A stretch of DNA of 64,000 nucleotides, from the NCBI GenBank assembly GCA_030765065.1, contig CM060979.1, positions 13,607,001-13,671,000 of the forward strand. Reading direction: 5' to 3'. The position numbers and the translations under genes were made by a program. Source of the DNA: Deroplatys truncata. Taxonomy: Eukaryota; Arthropoda; Insecta; Mantodea; Mantidae. Positions 33,250-45,455 of the stretch are shown piece by piece. Numbering within the stretch: the stretch's first letter is position 1; each line of letters starts with the position of its first letter. The notes beneath the pieces were generated by a model. That model had not been told where the DNA came from. It saw only the letters and a list, made by a program, of their open reading frames with translations, and did not search any database.

Positions 33250-33598
33250 GATACTACTACTACTACTACTTCTTTATCTGTTTAACCTCCTCTTATGTAG
33301 GACTTACACCCCCCCAGGACTTATAGGCGGGTGCCTGGGGTCAGAGGCCCGTCGAGGAGCAGACACTCATGGATCAGACAGGAGGAAGTAGATGAAACGA
33401 AATGGTGAAATGGATGAAAGGAAAGGTGATGATGGAGCAGTTGGTGGAATGATTGGCGGGGGTAACCGGAGAGCCCGGAGAAAACCCGCCCAGACGCCGC
33501 TTTGTCCACCACAAATCCCACATGCGGGTCCCTGGGATTGAACCCGGGCCGCCTCGGTGAGAGGCGAGCGGTCTAATCATTCGGCCACGGCGCCTACT
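33250..33598 (-). mobile_element. tRNA-derived SINE, family S2
   Basis: On the minus strand the head reads 'ggcgccgtggccgaatgatt' (box A) and 'cccgggttcaatcccaggg' (box B), close to a Leu/Ser-type tRNA. The body has 'tctgggcgggttttctccgg' and 'tcatcacctttcctttcatc', and the tail is a (TAG)n microsatellite, seen as (ACT)n at 33252-33271. A triplet-repeat tail is common in SINEs that share a 3' end with certain LINEs. A partial copy lies at 26655-26810. Confidence 0.85.
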
Positions 33599-33639
33599 AC
33601 CTTGTGTAAATGCAAATTCCTGAATAAGATCCAGCTTGT

Positions 33640-34218
33640 CTGTGCATGTAAAGTATTAAACCAGAAAATATATTCCAATAACAAGGAATATCTCGGAAAT
33701 GGGAAACTCCGAAAAAACACACATTTTACATATATTGTATACTTTGAGATCTACAATTTTTAAGCAGCAAGATTTTATGTATATGTTATGGTTAACCAGT
33801 TATACAAAGTGATTCAGAATAAAAGACCAAGCTTTTCCCCAGAAAATTCAAGATGTTACATTTTGTCATGTAACTATCCTAAAGTTATGGCATTTTAATC
33901 AAAATTGTTATAGCCATTTTTTAGAAAATCATAATTTTCCAAAAAATATTCCATGTGAATGGTAGCTTGGGATTAAGGGATTTTCTTGAAAATCTTCGTG
34001 TCGCATCTTTAGAAGGTACTGAACCTAAATAACAAGTTTGGTATTTATTGGACTTCTCATTTGAGTTATGCTATTAAAACACACACAGACAATTTTCTAA
34101 AATGCTTTTTTAGGATTCAGTGTGCCTCAAAACATGCATTTTCGGTGAAATTTCAACATTTAACTTTTGGGTGAAATACATTACTTTCTTTACTACGTAT
34201 AGAAATAGGGGAAGTAAA
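33640..34218 (-). repeat. M repeat, 3' two thirds
   Basis: It has 'aacaaggaatatctcggaaa', 'ttatggttaaccagttatac', 'aaattcaagatgttacattt', 'gtgtcgcatctttagaaggt' and 'ataacaagtttggtatttat'. It ends near 'ataggggaagtaaaaat', with the terminal block partly rearranged. Confidence 0.7.
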
Positions 34219-34319
34219 AATGTCGTTTATTGCATTGTAATATGCCAATCTTTTTTTTAACACCTGCTTACAAAAATGTAGTCTTCCTGATGCTTTTAAA
34301 TATGTCAAAGTGATTGCAA

Positions 34320-34520
34320 TATATAAAAAAATCCGAGGTGTAACATTCAAATGACTTTCTCTTCCCTCTATTTTTTTTATTAGTGGCTATACAAATTCTT
34401 ACGAAACTTTATTTATCTACATACTTCATTTTAGTCGAGATACAGCTTTCCAGAAACAACTGCATTACACGCTTCTTACATATACAAAAGGAATAGCGAT
34501 AGTGGAATGTAGAGTAAATA
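34320..34520 (-). repeat. M2 fragment, 5' end
   Basis: 'gaggtgtaacattcaaatga' plus 'ctttctcttccc' mark the beginning of an M2 minus-strand copy. It has 'ctacatacttcattttagt' and decays after 'gcgatagtggaatgt'. Confidence 0.6.
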
Positions 34521-34604
34521 TAACTCTGAGAACTAAGACCAATAACATTCTCTAAGATTTTTGATATTTTAATACATAAACCACACGTTATTTTGAACAT
34601 AAAC

Positions 34605-35365
34605 TTTTCTTAAACCAGTATGGATTCAGACAACCTCCTAGTATTATTGAAGCAATTCCTAGATTTGTTGAAAAACGTTTTGAATCACTAGAGAAAGTTA
34701 CGATTTCCTGTGGTCGTTTTTATGACTTCGCCAAAGTCTTTGGTACTCTCTAATGACATCCTACCACATAAATTAAACTATTACGGTTTTAAACTAGTAA
34801 CATTACCTTCTTTAAATCCTATTTAAGGGAGTCGGTTTCTTTAAACGGCCAAACATCCGACTTTAAACCCATTAAACATGGTGTCCAACAGGGTTCCCTA
34901 CTTGGAACCGTTTTATTTATTATCTATGTTAATGCTCTTTCAGCATACACTCATGATGAATTTACTGAGACATGTTTGCTGGTGATGTAGCACTTTAACA
35001 CAGCAATGTGAAATTGCTATGAAAGACAAACTGTATGCCTTTCTTTTAACATTCATTCTTGGCGTCATGCAAATAAGCTTAGCAACAATGACAACAAAAA
35101 CAGTTGATATTACGTTTTGTTTTAATCGAGTATCAAATAACTTCGACACGACGAACTTCGTCTTCAGAGAGGGCGTAGATGGAACACTCAAATTATTTGG
35201 TTAATAAATTAAACAGCGGAATATTTAAGTTAAGAATTAGTAAAACTACACTATCAACAAGTTTAGTTATGGTTTACTATGGTCTAATACATATCTTAGT
35301 TACGGGACACTTCTGTGGGAAAATCGCACGCCAGTCTCTCGACTATTAATATTTAAGAAATCTGT
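34605..35365 (+). pseudogene. non-LTR reverse-transcriptase fragment, CR1/jockey-like
   Basis: Conserved LINE polymerase blocks occur in order but in shifting frames: 'QYGFRQ' near 34617, 'YDFAKVF' then 'VSHDILPHKLNYYGF' to about 34790, 'KHGVQQGSLLG'-like motif near 34875, a decayed 'FADD' region near 34980 and C-terminal 'NKLNSGIFKLRISK' near 35205, followed by a block equivalent to 'YYGL' and 'SRLLIF' near 35280-35350. Roughly 250 codons of a much longer protein are represented. It is not functional. Confidence 0.75.
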
Positions 35366-35610
35366 TACATTCACATGACCTTCTCTACCATTTATCCTTA
35401 TTAGTGGGTATACAAATTGTTCTTAAGTTTATTTTTCTATCTACTACGTTTTAATCCAAATAAACCTTTACAGAAATAGCCACATTATATATTTCGTTAT
35501 AGATACAAAGAGAACAGCGATAGTCAAATGTTTAAGAACTGGACGCTATATGCTGGCCTTAAAATTCCATACTGTTTCCACAACATCGCGGGAAACAAAT
35601 AAAATCTGAA
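35355..35610 (-). repeat. M2 fragment, 5' end
   Basis: The sequence 'aatctgttacattcacatga' through 'tggacgctatatgctggcct' to 'acatcgcgggaaac' matches the first 250 bases of the M2 copy at 28252. Confidence 0.75.
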
Positions 35611-35705
35611 TATACTATCCCGGCGCCTTGGTTACTACACTGGGACATATATTGAAACTTTACATTTTCACTACACATTTACATTTTATATTACATCCAG
35701 TTTTT

Positions 35706-35836
35706 ACTTTCTCTACTACGTATAGTAAGTAGGGGAAGTATTGCATTCCACCCAAAAATTCGATACCGAGATTTCGCCGGAAACACATGTTTTGAGACCT
35801 CCTTAATCCAAAAAAAGCATTTTTGGAAACATGTCC

Positions 35837-35887
<51 letters not shown>

Positions 35888-36580
35888 TGTGAACGGCATA
35901 ACTCAAAAACGAACAGTCGGATAAGCACCAAACTTGGTATTTAGGTTCAGTATCTTCCAGAGATGCGACACGAAGGTTTTCAAGAAACTCCCCCCACCCC
36001 AGACTACCCTTTACATGGAAGATTTTTCGAAAATTTTAATTTTCTCAAAAATGGCTAACGATTTTGATGAAAATATCATATGTTTAAGATAATGTCATGA
36101 GAAATGAAATGTATATCTCGAATTTTCTGGGAATGTCTCCAAAAGTATTCTTCATTGTGAACGACTTTTGCATAACTGGTAAACCATAAGAGATAGACAA
36201 AATTTTACTACACAAAAAATGTAGATTGCGTTAAAATACACAACTTACGTCATATACATTTCTTTTGTTGAGTGAACCGTTTTCGAGATATTGCTTGTTA
36301 TTTCCTTAAATTTTCCAATACTTATACTTCTTCTCAAATTCGTTATTCATTTTTTTATGTCCTGGACATGCAAAGAGAATGGAATTCGCCACATAGCAAC
36401 CAGCGTTAAAATATTTGACTATCGCTTAAAAACTACCATATTTCCCTTGCATCTACAAGAAAATTACCAATAAGATTGACGTCTCGATATCTCGATTAAC
36501 ATGAAGCATATGGAGAATAGGCGTTTGTAAAAATAGATTGTACAAGAGTAGAGAAAGTCATGTGAGTGTAACACATCAGA
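35706..36580 (+). repeat. M1 repeat, full length, with (GT)24
   Basis: It starts ACTTTCTCTACTACGTATAG after TTTTT and ends 'gtgtaacacatcaga' before T7. All M1 blocks are present and well preserved. The GT tract at 35839-35886 is the longest pure tract on this strand. The last 231 bp are repeated in tandem immediately downstream. Confidence 0.9.
35839..35886. repeat. (GT)24 microsatellite inside M1
   Basis: An uninterrupted run of about 24 GT units at the standard microsatellite position of the M family. Confidence 0.95.
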
Positions 36581-36811
36581 TTTTTTTATGTCCTGGACGT
36601 GCAAAGAGAATGGAATGCACCACATAGCAACCAGCGTTAAAATATTTGACTATCGCTTAAAAGCTACCATATTTCCCTTGCATCTACAAGAAAATTACCA
36701 ATAAGATTGACATCTCGATATCTCGATTAACATGAAGCATATGGAGAATAGGCGTTTGTAAAATTAGATTGTACAAGAGTAGAGAAAGTCATGTGAGTGT
36801 AACACATCAGA
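36350..36811 (+). repeat. 231-bp tandem duplication of the M1 right end
   Basis: 36350-36580 and 36581-36811 are equal in length and differ at only a handful of positions (for example 'ggacatgcaaag' against 'ggacgtgcaaag'). Both copies start in a T7 run and end 'acacatcaga', so the break points share the T run. Confidence 0.9.
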
Positions 36812-37129
36812 TTTTTTTCAGATAAAATAACTAGAAACTACACAGTGTCTACAAAATAATTAAAAATAACAGAAGGAAAATAGAAATGACAGAGTAAAGG
36901 CATAAAAATCTTAATTACAATACTAAATTCTGTATTTATCTACACAGCAGAAAACCTACTGAACTAATAGTCATTTTAATAAGTTTATTTATGTTTCTAT
37001 TTTATTTAAAATTTTCCTTAATTAAAAATTATAAAGTTAGTTATCTATTTGTAGTTTAATGTTTTATTTAATTAGTTTATGTATTTATGCATTTGTGTTT
37101 ATTTATTTACCTTATAACATTTTATTTGA
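36812..37129. other. very AT-rich unrecognised sequence
   Basis: Dominated by 'tttattta'-like low-complexity sequence around 36980-37130. No element was recognised. Confidence 0.4.
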
Positions 37130-38573
37130 TCGCGAGAAACAGTTGAATGTTGGCAAGACTTGAAGAATGGCTTCTCTTGAACAATTCGAACCATTAATAA
37201 CGGATCTCTCGGAAATGACTGACGCCACAAGTTATATAAAAAAACAGCGTGTTTGAAAGATATCTACATTTTCTATGTAGTACGTTTTTGTCTCTCACTC
37301 AATGCTTATTAGTTAAACAAGATTATATAAAATTCCCTCCGAATGAAGAGGACTTCACAGGCTATTCCCAGAAAATTCAAAATAAACATTTCGTCATTTA
37401 AGTATCTTTAATATATGGTATTTTAAACAAAACCATTTAGGCATATTTTTAGAAAATAAAAAATGTCGAAAAATGTTTCATGTAAAGGGTAGTTTGGGGT
37501 GGAGGGACTTTCTTCAAGATCTTCGTGATGCTCTTGGACGGCACTGAACCTTAATACCAAGTTTGGTATTTATCGAATTTTTCGTTTTTGACTTATGCTG
37601 TACACAAACATACAACACACACCTTTTTACTTTCCCTACTACGTATAGTAAATAGGGGAAGTATTGTATTCCACCCAAAAATTCCATACGGAGATTTAAC
37701 CGAAAATACATGTTTTGAGACACCCTGAATCCAAAAAAAGATTTTTGGAAACATGTCTGTGTGTGTGTGTGTGTGTGAACAGCATAAATCAGAAACGAAC
37801 AATCTCGTAAACACCAAACTTTGTATTTAGGTTCAGTATCTTCTAGAGATGCGACACGTAGGTTTTCAAGAAAATCCCCCCACCCCAGATTACCCTTTAC
37901 ATGGAACGTTTTTCGAAAATTATAAGTTTCTCAAAAACTGCTAACGATTTTGATTAAAATATGATATTTTCATGACAAATTAAATGTATATCTCGAATTT
38001 TCTGTGAATGTCTCCAAAAGAATTCTTCATTGTGAACGACTTTTGCATAACTGGTAAACCATAAGAGATAGAAAAAATTTTACTACACAAAAAATGTAGA
38101 TCGCGTTAAAATACACAATTTATGTCATACATTTTTTTGTTGAGTGAACCATTTTCGAGATATTGCTTGTTATTCCCTTAAATTTTCAAATACTTTTTCT
38201 CAAATGGGAATTCGTTATTCATTTTTTTATGTTTTGGACATACAAAGAGAATGGAATACTCCACGTAGCAACCAGCTCTTAAAACATTTGACTATCGCTT
38301 AAAGCCTACCAATTCCCCTTGCATCTACAAGAAAATTAGCAATAAGATTAACATCTCAATTAACATGAAGCATATGGGGCATAAGCGTTTGTAAAAATAG
38401 TTTGTACAAAAGTAGAGAAAGTCATTTGAGTAACAACAAATTTTTTTCTAAACATGCCGTTTTTGGACTCAAGAGGCTTCAAAAGATGTATTTCCGGTGA
38501 AATCTCGATATCGAATTTTTGGGTGGAATGCAATAAATACCTTCTCTACCTGCTAGGCACGTGGTAGAGAAAG
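37130..38573 (-). repeat. M2 repeat split by an M1 insertion
   Basis: The left part (37130-37628) runs from 'atcgcgagaaacagttgaat' to 'acaacacacacctttt'. The right part (38441-38573) resumes 'tttctaaacatgccgttttt' and ends 'ggcacgtggtagagaaagt'. Joining the two restores the M2 order around the CA patch. Confidence 0.85.
37629..38440 (+). repeat. M1 repeat inserted in M2, flanked by T runs
   Basis: It starts ACTTTCCCTACTACGTATAG directly after TTTTT and ends 'catttgagtaacaacaaa' directly before TTTTTTT. Because the M2 host is recognisable on both sides, this copy defines the ends of M1 and suggests a target duplication of about five T. The GT tract is at 37759-37777. Confidence 0.85.
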
Positions 38574-38889
38574 TAAAAACTTAAGTTTATATTGAAAACT
38601 TTATTTGCTCAGGTTTTTGAATGATGTAACTAATGAGTCCCTCCCCTACATTCATGCCTCTGAAAGTCGTTAATTCCTATTTTTGAGTCAGACATATTTG
38701 CTGTAGTTTTTGGTGACTCACCGGTATATTCCATTAGTAACACCATGAATGTGTTCGATATTGTGGACAGTTGCGCATGCGCGTAGCGAGTGATGTTTGA
38801 AGACTATTTTACTGAAAATGAAACAATATTAATAACTCTAAAATAACACTTCATTGAGTGTATTGCATATCATAACGTAGTACGGCATT
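38574..38889. other. unrecognised sequence
   Basis: No family blocks were recognised. Confidence 0.35.
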
Positions 38890-39596
38890 TATGTTCGCGA
38901 TTTCACAGAAAACATTTTGAGGCGCATTGAATCCAATAAAGCATTTTCAAAAACGATCAGCGCGTGTTTGAACAGCATAACACTAAAACGAAATGTTCAA
39001 TAAATACCAAACTTCATACCTTCCAAAGATGCAACACTTACCTTTCCAAGAAACTGCCCCTCCCCAGACTACCCATAGATGAAAAATGTTTCGATAATTT
39101 TGATTACCTCAAAAATGGCTATTGATTTTAATTAAAATACATACCATACATTCAAGATATTTACATGACAAATGAAACGTATATTTTGAATTTGCTGGGC
39201 ATAGACTGTGAAATCCTCTTTATGGCTTTTGTGTAACTGGTAAAACAGTAGGATATAGACAAAATCTTGCCACACAAAAAAGTTTTGATCTCGTTAAAGT
39301 CGTGTCAAATATTTTGTGGTGTTAGCCATTTCCGAGATATTCTATGTTATTTTTTTGAATTTTCAGATTTTTGCTAGTGTGCAAATTGCTTTTATTTTTT
39401 TCTCTCTCATGGCCATATAAAGAGCATGGATTTCAAAGCCACCACCTAGCGATACTCCTACTGTATCCTCATTATATCTACAACAAATGTTTAATCAAAA
39501 TTTACCTCGATTGACAAGAAGCGGGTAAAATGAGCTTTCCTAAGAAATTCTTTTAGAAAAGCGAGTAGAGAAAGTCATGTGAACGCACAAACAACA
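38890..39596 (+). repeat. M3 repeat
   Basis: A diverged relative of M1/M2. It has 'gaggcgcattgaatccaata', 'gcgcgtgtttgaacagcata' with no GT tract, 'atgcaacacttacctttcc', 'tctctctcatggccatataa' and the terminal 'gagtagagaaagtcatgtga'. It ends directly before the M1 copy at 39602. Confidence 0.75.
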
Positions 39597-39601
39597 TTTT
39601 T

Positions 39602-40537
39602 ACTTTCTCTACCACGTATAGTAAGTAGGGGAAGTATTGTATTCCACCCAAAAATTCGATACCGAGATTTCACCGGAAATACATGTTTTGAGGCCTCCTG
39701 AATCCAAAAAAAAGCATTTTTGGAAATATGTCCGCGTGTGTGTGGACAGCATAACTCAGAAACGGACAGTCGGATAAACACCAAACTTGGTATTTAGGTT
39801 CAGTATCTTCCAGAGATCCGACACGAAGGTTTTCAAGAAAATCCCCCCACCCCAGACTACCCTTTACATGGAACATTTTTAGAAAATTTTAATTTTCTCA
39901 AAAATGGCTCTAACGATTTTGATTAAAATATCATATGTTTAAGATATTTTCATGACAAATGAAATGTATATCTCGAATTTTCTGGGAATGTCTCCAAAAG
40001 CATTCTTCATTGTGAACGACTTTTGCATAACTGGTAAACCCTAAGAGATAGACAAAATGTTACTACACAATGTAGATCGCGTTAAAATACACAATTTATG
40101 TCATATACATTTTGTTGAGTAAACCATTTTCGAGATATTGCTTGTTATTCCCTTAAATTTTTCTATACTATTTTCTCAAATGGGAATTCGTTATTCATTT
40201 TTTTGATGTCCTGGATATGCAAAGAGTTATAATCTGTGGGAAAGGGAATGGTGCTGCACATAGCAACCAGCTATTAAGAGATATGTATGTGCTTAAAGGC
40301 TACTGTATTTCTATATTGCCCTTGCAAATACAAAACAAGGGTAACATAGTACGCCTTAAGCGATAGTCAAATATTTTTAGAACTGTTCGCTATGTGTAAA
40401 ATGTAATTCTCTTTGCATGTCAAAAGATCGTTTCTGCAAATGTTTATCTCGATTAATATGAAATAGATGGAGAATAAGAGTTTGTAAAAATAGTTTGTAC
40501 AAGAGTAGAGAAAGTCATGTGAGTGTAACACATCAGA
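39602..40537 (+). repeat. M1 repeat with short GT tract and internal extension
   Basis: It runs from ACTTTCTCTACCACGTATAG to 'taacacatcaga' before T7. The GT tract is only about five units (39736-39745). The right part (about 40225-40450) is longer than in other M1 copies and contains an inverted partial repeat of the 'cgatagtcaaatat' block. Confidence 0.8.
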
Positions 40538-41076
40538 ATTTTTTTAAATAGTTGACGTAGCGTACGAGTGTACATACATCTGAACCCCACTCCATGGTTA
40601 CGTAATATATCAACTGATTGTTGAATGGTAGCGATTCTCTCATGAATGAAGCCGATTAAAATGCGCGCCCTGGACTGAGCACCAGTATTCAGCTTAATAT
40701 TCGTATGTATTAAATAAAAATAAGGAAATCCAACACGGTATCAATTTAAATACCGTGTTACAAACGAGAAAGCGTTCGAAATTTCGGCCTTACATCTCTC
40801 AGCTAATATAGGTAGTAAATCTTAGTTTCGTCCCTTGTGGCGTAAACATGATCATGATGTTTACAGGAAATTAAATGTGTAAACACATGGCTGATTCATT
40901 TTAAAAAAAAATATTAAGACAGTCCAAACTTGAGGTATGTCTGCGGGAAATTGTGTGCGAGTAAATACCGAAATGGCTCTGGGGATAAGAGCATTTTATG
41001 TAGTTTGTCCTAACGTAAATTTCAACTGTCAAGAAAGAGAAAATATATTTAATGTTTGCGATTACTGGACTTTATT
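40538..41076. other. unrecognised sequence
   Basis: A short direct repeat of 'taccgtgtta'/'acacggtatca' around 40732-40755 was seen. Nothing else was identified. Confidence 0.35.
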
Positions 41077-41172
41077 ACTTTCTCTACTATCTAGGTCCTA
41101 GAGTAGGTAGAGAAAGTATTGTAGTTCATCAAAAGTACATGTTTTAAGTCCCCTGACTAGCAAAAAAACTTT

Positions 41173-41216
<44 letters not shown>

Positions 41217-41755
41217 CAGCGTAACACAAAAAACGATAAGTCCGATAAATACCGAACTTGGTATTCCTAAGATGGGACACGAACCTTTTGAAGAAAATCC
41301 CCCCACCTTTTCATGTAAAATTTTAGGATATTTATTTTCTCAAAATGGCTCCAACGCTTTTGATTAAAATACCGTATATTAAAGATATTTACATGACAAA
41401 ACATATCTTGAATAGGCTTTGAAGTCATCATTGGGAAGAAATTTTGCACAATTAAATGTAACGTGTACACAATTTATTTTAAATAACTTTTCCTGTGACG
41501 TCAGCCATTTCTGGGATGTTCGTAATTAATGGTTTGAATTGTTCCATACTTTCACATTTTTAAGTCCTGTTTATTCACTTGTTTCTCGCGATGTCATGGA
41601 AAGACTATGGAATTTCTAGGCCAGCGTTTAGCGTCCCTTTCTAAAATATTCGAGTATACACCTGTATTCTCTTAGAGGCTACAAGGAAAGGTTTATTGAA
41701 AGTTATTCCGCAAATCTTTATCTCGATTAACCTAGAGCAGATAAGTGGGGGAAAA
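41077..41755 (+). repeat. M2 repeat with (GT)18
   Basis: It starts ACTTTCTCTACTATCTAGG and contains a second 'gtaggtagagaaagt' close to the start. The GT tract is at 41177-41213. It then has 'ccttttcatgtaaa' and 'tttctcgcgatgtcatggaa', running to 'atctcgattaacctagagca'. It abuts the minus-strand copy at 41760, tail to tail. Confidence 0.75.
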
Positions 41756-41759
41756 AAAA

Positions 41760-42586
41760 CTGATGTGTTGCACTCGCATGACTTTCTCGAATCCTGTACC
41801 AACTATTTTTAGAAACGCTTATTCTCAATCTACTTCATGTTAATCGAGATAAATATTTGCAGAAGCTTATCTTATTGCCAATTTTCCTGTAGGTGCAAGG
41901 GGAATATGGTAGGCTTTAAGCGATAGTCAAATGTTTTAAGAGCTGGTTGCTATGTGGCGCATTCCATTCTCTTTGCATGTCCAAGACATAAAAAACGAAT
42001 AACGAATTCCTATTTGAGAATAAGTAAAAGTATTGGAAAATTCAAACCAATAACAAGGAATATCTCAAAAATGGTTCATTCCACAAAAAAATGTGAGAGA
42101 CAAATTGTGTTTTAATGATATCTACATTTTTTGTGTAGTAAAATAGTGTGTATCTCTTACTGTTTGCCAGTTATGCAAAAGTCATTCAGAATGGAGAATA
42201 CTTTTGGAGACGTTACCAGAAAATTCAAGATATACATTTTATTTGTCATAAAAATATCTTAAACGTGTGACACTTTAATAAAAATCTTTAGCCATTTTTG
42301 GGAAAATCTAAATTTTCGAAAACTTTTCCTTGTAAAGGGTAATCTGGGGTGGGGAATTTTCTTGAAAATCTTTGTGTCGCATCCTTGAAGATAAACTTGG
42401 TATTTGAGTTTAGTATTTATCCGACTTTTCGTTTGAGTTATGTTCACAAAACGCACAACACACCGACATGTTTCTAACAATGCTTTATTTGGATTCAAGC
42501 CATCTCAAAACACATTTTTGGTGAAATCTCGGGTTCGAATTTTTGGGTGGAATGCAATACTTCTACTTACATGCAGTAGAGAAAGT
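41760..42586 (-). repeat. M1-like repeat, near full length
   Basis: It runs from 'ctgatgtgttgcactcgcat' to 'atgcagtagagaaagt'. M1 blocks are in order, and the microsatellite site holds 'acgcacaacacacc'. Confidence 0.8.
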
Positions 42587-42829
42587 AAAACAAAAAAAAA
42601 GTTATAACAAATATCAAAACAGATAACAATAAACGATACTGGATGGAGATAGTCGCGTGAATGTAACAAGTATTGTAAATTATCAGAATGGTCCAGTTTA
42701 TTCTTCCTGCCAATATTTCTAACTTATATTTAATAAAATCGTTAAAAAGAAACATTCTCTGCTTAAAGGCTTAATTTGTGTGACAGAATTGCTTAAAACT
42801 CTAACTTAAATCTTTAAAAAGATGACCGA
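42587..42829. other. unrecognised sequence
   Basis: Short AT-rich stretch without family blocks. Confidence 0.35.
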
Positions 42830-42886
42830 TTGAAATAGAGAACTTAATATTTGGGTGGTTTTTCATTTTTGAGTTATGCTGTTCAT

Positions 42887-42937
<51 letters not shown>

Positions 42938-43625
42938 AACGGGCGCGCGCCTTGCCCCAAATTCTTGTTTTCTTGAATCCAGGGGCCACAAAAGGTATAT
43001 TTGTAGTGAATCAGTCAAATTGAACATTTCGGTCAAATATACCACTTCCTATCTTAGGTAGCAGAGAAATCAGATGTGTTGCATTCACATTCATTTCTCT
43101 ACGTACTCTTCTACAAATTAATAGCGACTCCACCACATGAAAAATGCAGGTATATTATATTATATTTGAAAATTCAAACCAATAACAAAGTATATCTCGA
43201 AAATGATTAACACCATAAAAGAAATTGACAAACTAGGTGCTCTAACGAGTTCTACATGCTTTGTGTGAAGATCTTGTCTATCTCTCACGGTTTATCACTA
43301 TACAACAGTAGAATGAAGAGGAATTGACAGGCTATTCCTAGAAAATAGTATATACGTTTTACTTGTAGTAATCAAAATCGTTAAGACGTTTTTTCATGTA
43401 CAGAGTAGTTTAGTGCGAGAGGGGATTTCTTGGAAATCTTAGTCTCTTAACTTAGATACCAAGATTGGTATTTAATATACTTTGTCGTTAAAACAAACAC
43501 ATACTTTCCTAAAAATGCTTTTTCTAGATTCAGAGTGTCTCAAAATATGTATTTTCGGTGAAATCCTGGTATCAAATTGTTTGGTGGAATGCAGTACTTC
43601 CTACTACAAATAAGCAATAAAGTAT
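42830..43625 (-). repeat. two M2 fragments with (AC)23
   Basis: 42830-43075 is the terminal third of one copy: 'gagttatgctgttcataaa', AC tract at 42889-42935, then a diverged 'aggtagcagagaaatc' end. A second copy begins at 43076 ('gatgtgttgcattcacatt') and runs to about 43620 ('tacttcctactacaaata'). Confidence 0.7.
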
Positions 43626-43939
43626 TTATCAGAAAACAATGTGTTGTCTTAGTACATCAAACACTCTTCCCATTCTGATTACGCTTAGGAAAATTTACTT
43701 AATTTGCTTTCTCTACTACATACCAATAGGTAGAGAAGGTATTGCATTCCACGCAAAAATTCGATATTCGAGATTTCACCGGAAATACATGTTTTGAAGC
43801 TCCCTGAATTCCAAAAAGAGCATTTTTATAGAAAGGTCCGTGTGTATGTGAACAAACTCGAAAAGAAAAGTCAGATCTCCCAAAGATACGACGAATATTT
43901 TCAAGAAAACTCCTTTACTTCGAACATTTTTCGATTTTT

Positions 43940-44762
43940 ACTTTCTCTACAACGTATAGTAGGGGGAAGTGTTGTATTCCATCCAAAACTTCGATACCGA
44001 GATTTCACCGGAAATAAATGTTTTGAGGCCTCCTGAATAAAAAAAGTATTTTTGGAAACATATCCCTGTGTGTGTGTGTGTGAACATAACTCAGAAACGA
44101 ACAGTCGGATCAACACCAAACTTGGTATTTAGGTTCAGTATCTTCCAGAGATGCGACACGAAGGTTTTCAAGAAAATCCCCCCACCCCAGATTACCCTTT
44201 ACATGCAACATTTTTCTAAAATTTTAATTTTCTCTAAAATAGATCTAACGATTCTGATTAAAATATCATATGTTTAACATATTTTCATGACAAATGAAAT
44301 GTTTATCTCGAATTTTCTGGGAATGTCTCCCAAAGTATTCATTGTGAACGACTTTGCATAACTGGTAAACCATAAGAGATAGACAAAATTTTACTACACA
44401 AAAAATGTAGATCGCGTTAAAATACACAATTTATGTCATACATTTTTTGTTTGAGTGAACCATTTTCGAGATATTGCTTGTTATTCCCTTAAATTTTCCA
44501 ATACTTATACTTTTTCTCAAATGGGAATTCGTTATTCATTTTTTTTATGTACTGGACATACAATGTGAATGGAATACTCCACATAGCAACCAGCTCTTAA
44601 AATATCTGACTATCGCTTAAAGTCTACCCATTCACCTTGCACCTACAAGAAAATTAGCAATAAGATTAACGGCTCGATTAACATGAAGCATATTGACAAT
44701 AAGTGTTTGTAAAAATAGTTTGTACAAGAGTAGAGAAAGTCATGTGAGTGTAACACATCAGA
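43940..44762 (+). repeat. M1 repeat inserted in M2
   Basis: It runs from ACTTTCTCTACAACGTATAG to 'taacacatcaga'. The left flank is 'cgattttt' and the right flank 'attttttt', so the target was again a T run with a duplication of about five or six bases. The GT tract at 44067-44082 is short. Confidence 0.85.
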
Positions 44763-44879
44763 ATTTTTTTATTTTCTGAAAAGTGGCTATTGATTTTGAT
44801 TAAAATAAGATATAAAGGATGACATACAAACTAAATTTAATATCAAAAACATACAGCATGGAAATTTCAACTGAAAAAA

Positions 44880-45455
44880 AAACTAAAGTTATGGCATTTA
44901 AAGGTACTCACTCGGCCTGGTCTAAAATAATTATAGAAAATAAAAGATAGAACAAGTGTCAGTATTTAATTTTATAGGATGTGAAATAACATATGGATCA
45001 ATAAAAAGCTAAATAAATTCAATTACATAACGAGAACCATAAAGAGAACAGTAAAAAATAAAATTAGAAAAGATTCAATAATAAAATTGTATAAAGCAAT
45101 TCCCACAGTAACTTATGGGTCCGAAACATGGACAGTGACAGCAGAAAAATAAAAGGACAGTCAGCCGAAATGAAATTTTTCAGACCTATAGCAGGATACA
45201 CAAGACTGGATAAAAAGCCAAACAAAGAAATAAGCAAAAGTTAAAAATAGAAGAGTTAAATAAAGTAATAATAGAATTAGCACTAACTGGAAACAACTTA
45301 GAATGTCATTAAATAGGATACCCCGAGCAACATAACTACAGACCCCAAGGATACAGAAACCCAGGACGACCAAAAAAAGAGATGGACACAACAAGATTTT
45401 GGAGTCGGAACAGGCTAAAAACGGCCTAAAACCGTGAAGTAGAAGAAACAAAAAT
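44880..45455 (+). pseudogene. LINE reverse-transcriptase C-terminal remnant, RTE-like
   Basis: Reading across frames gives 'VTYGSETWTVTAEK', then residues like 'EMKFFRPIAGYTRLDKKPN', then 'RPQGYRNPGRPKKEMDTTRF' near the end. The order YGSETW...AGYTR.D...GRPKK is typical for the region downstream of the polymerase in RTE-like insect LINEs. The tail 'gaagtagaagaaac' recalls the purine-rich repeats that end such elements. Stops in all frames; 5' truncated inside M2. Confidence 0.75.
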
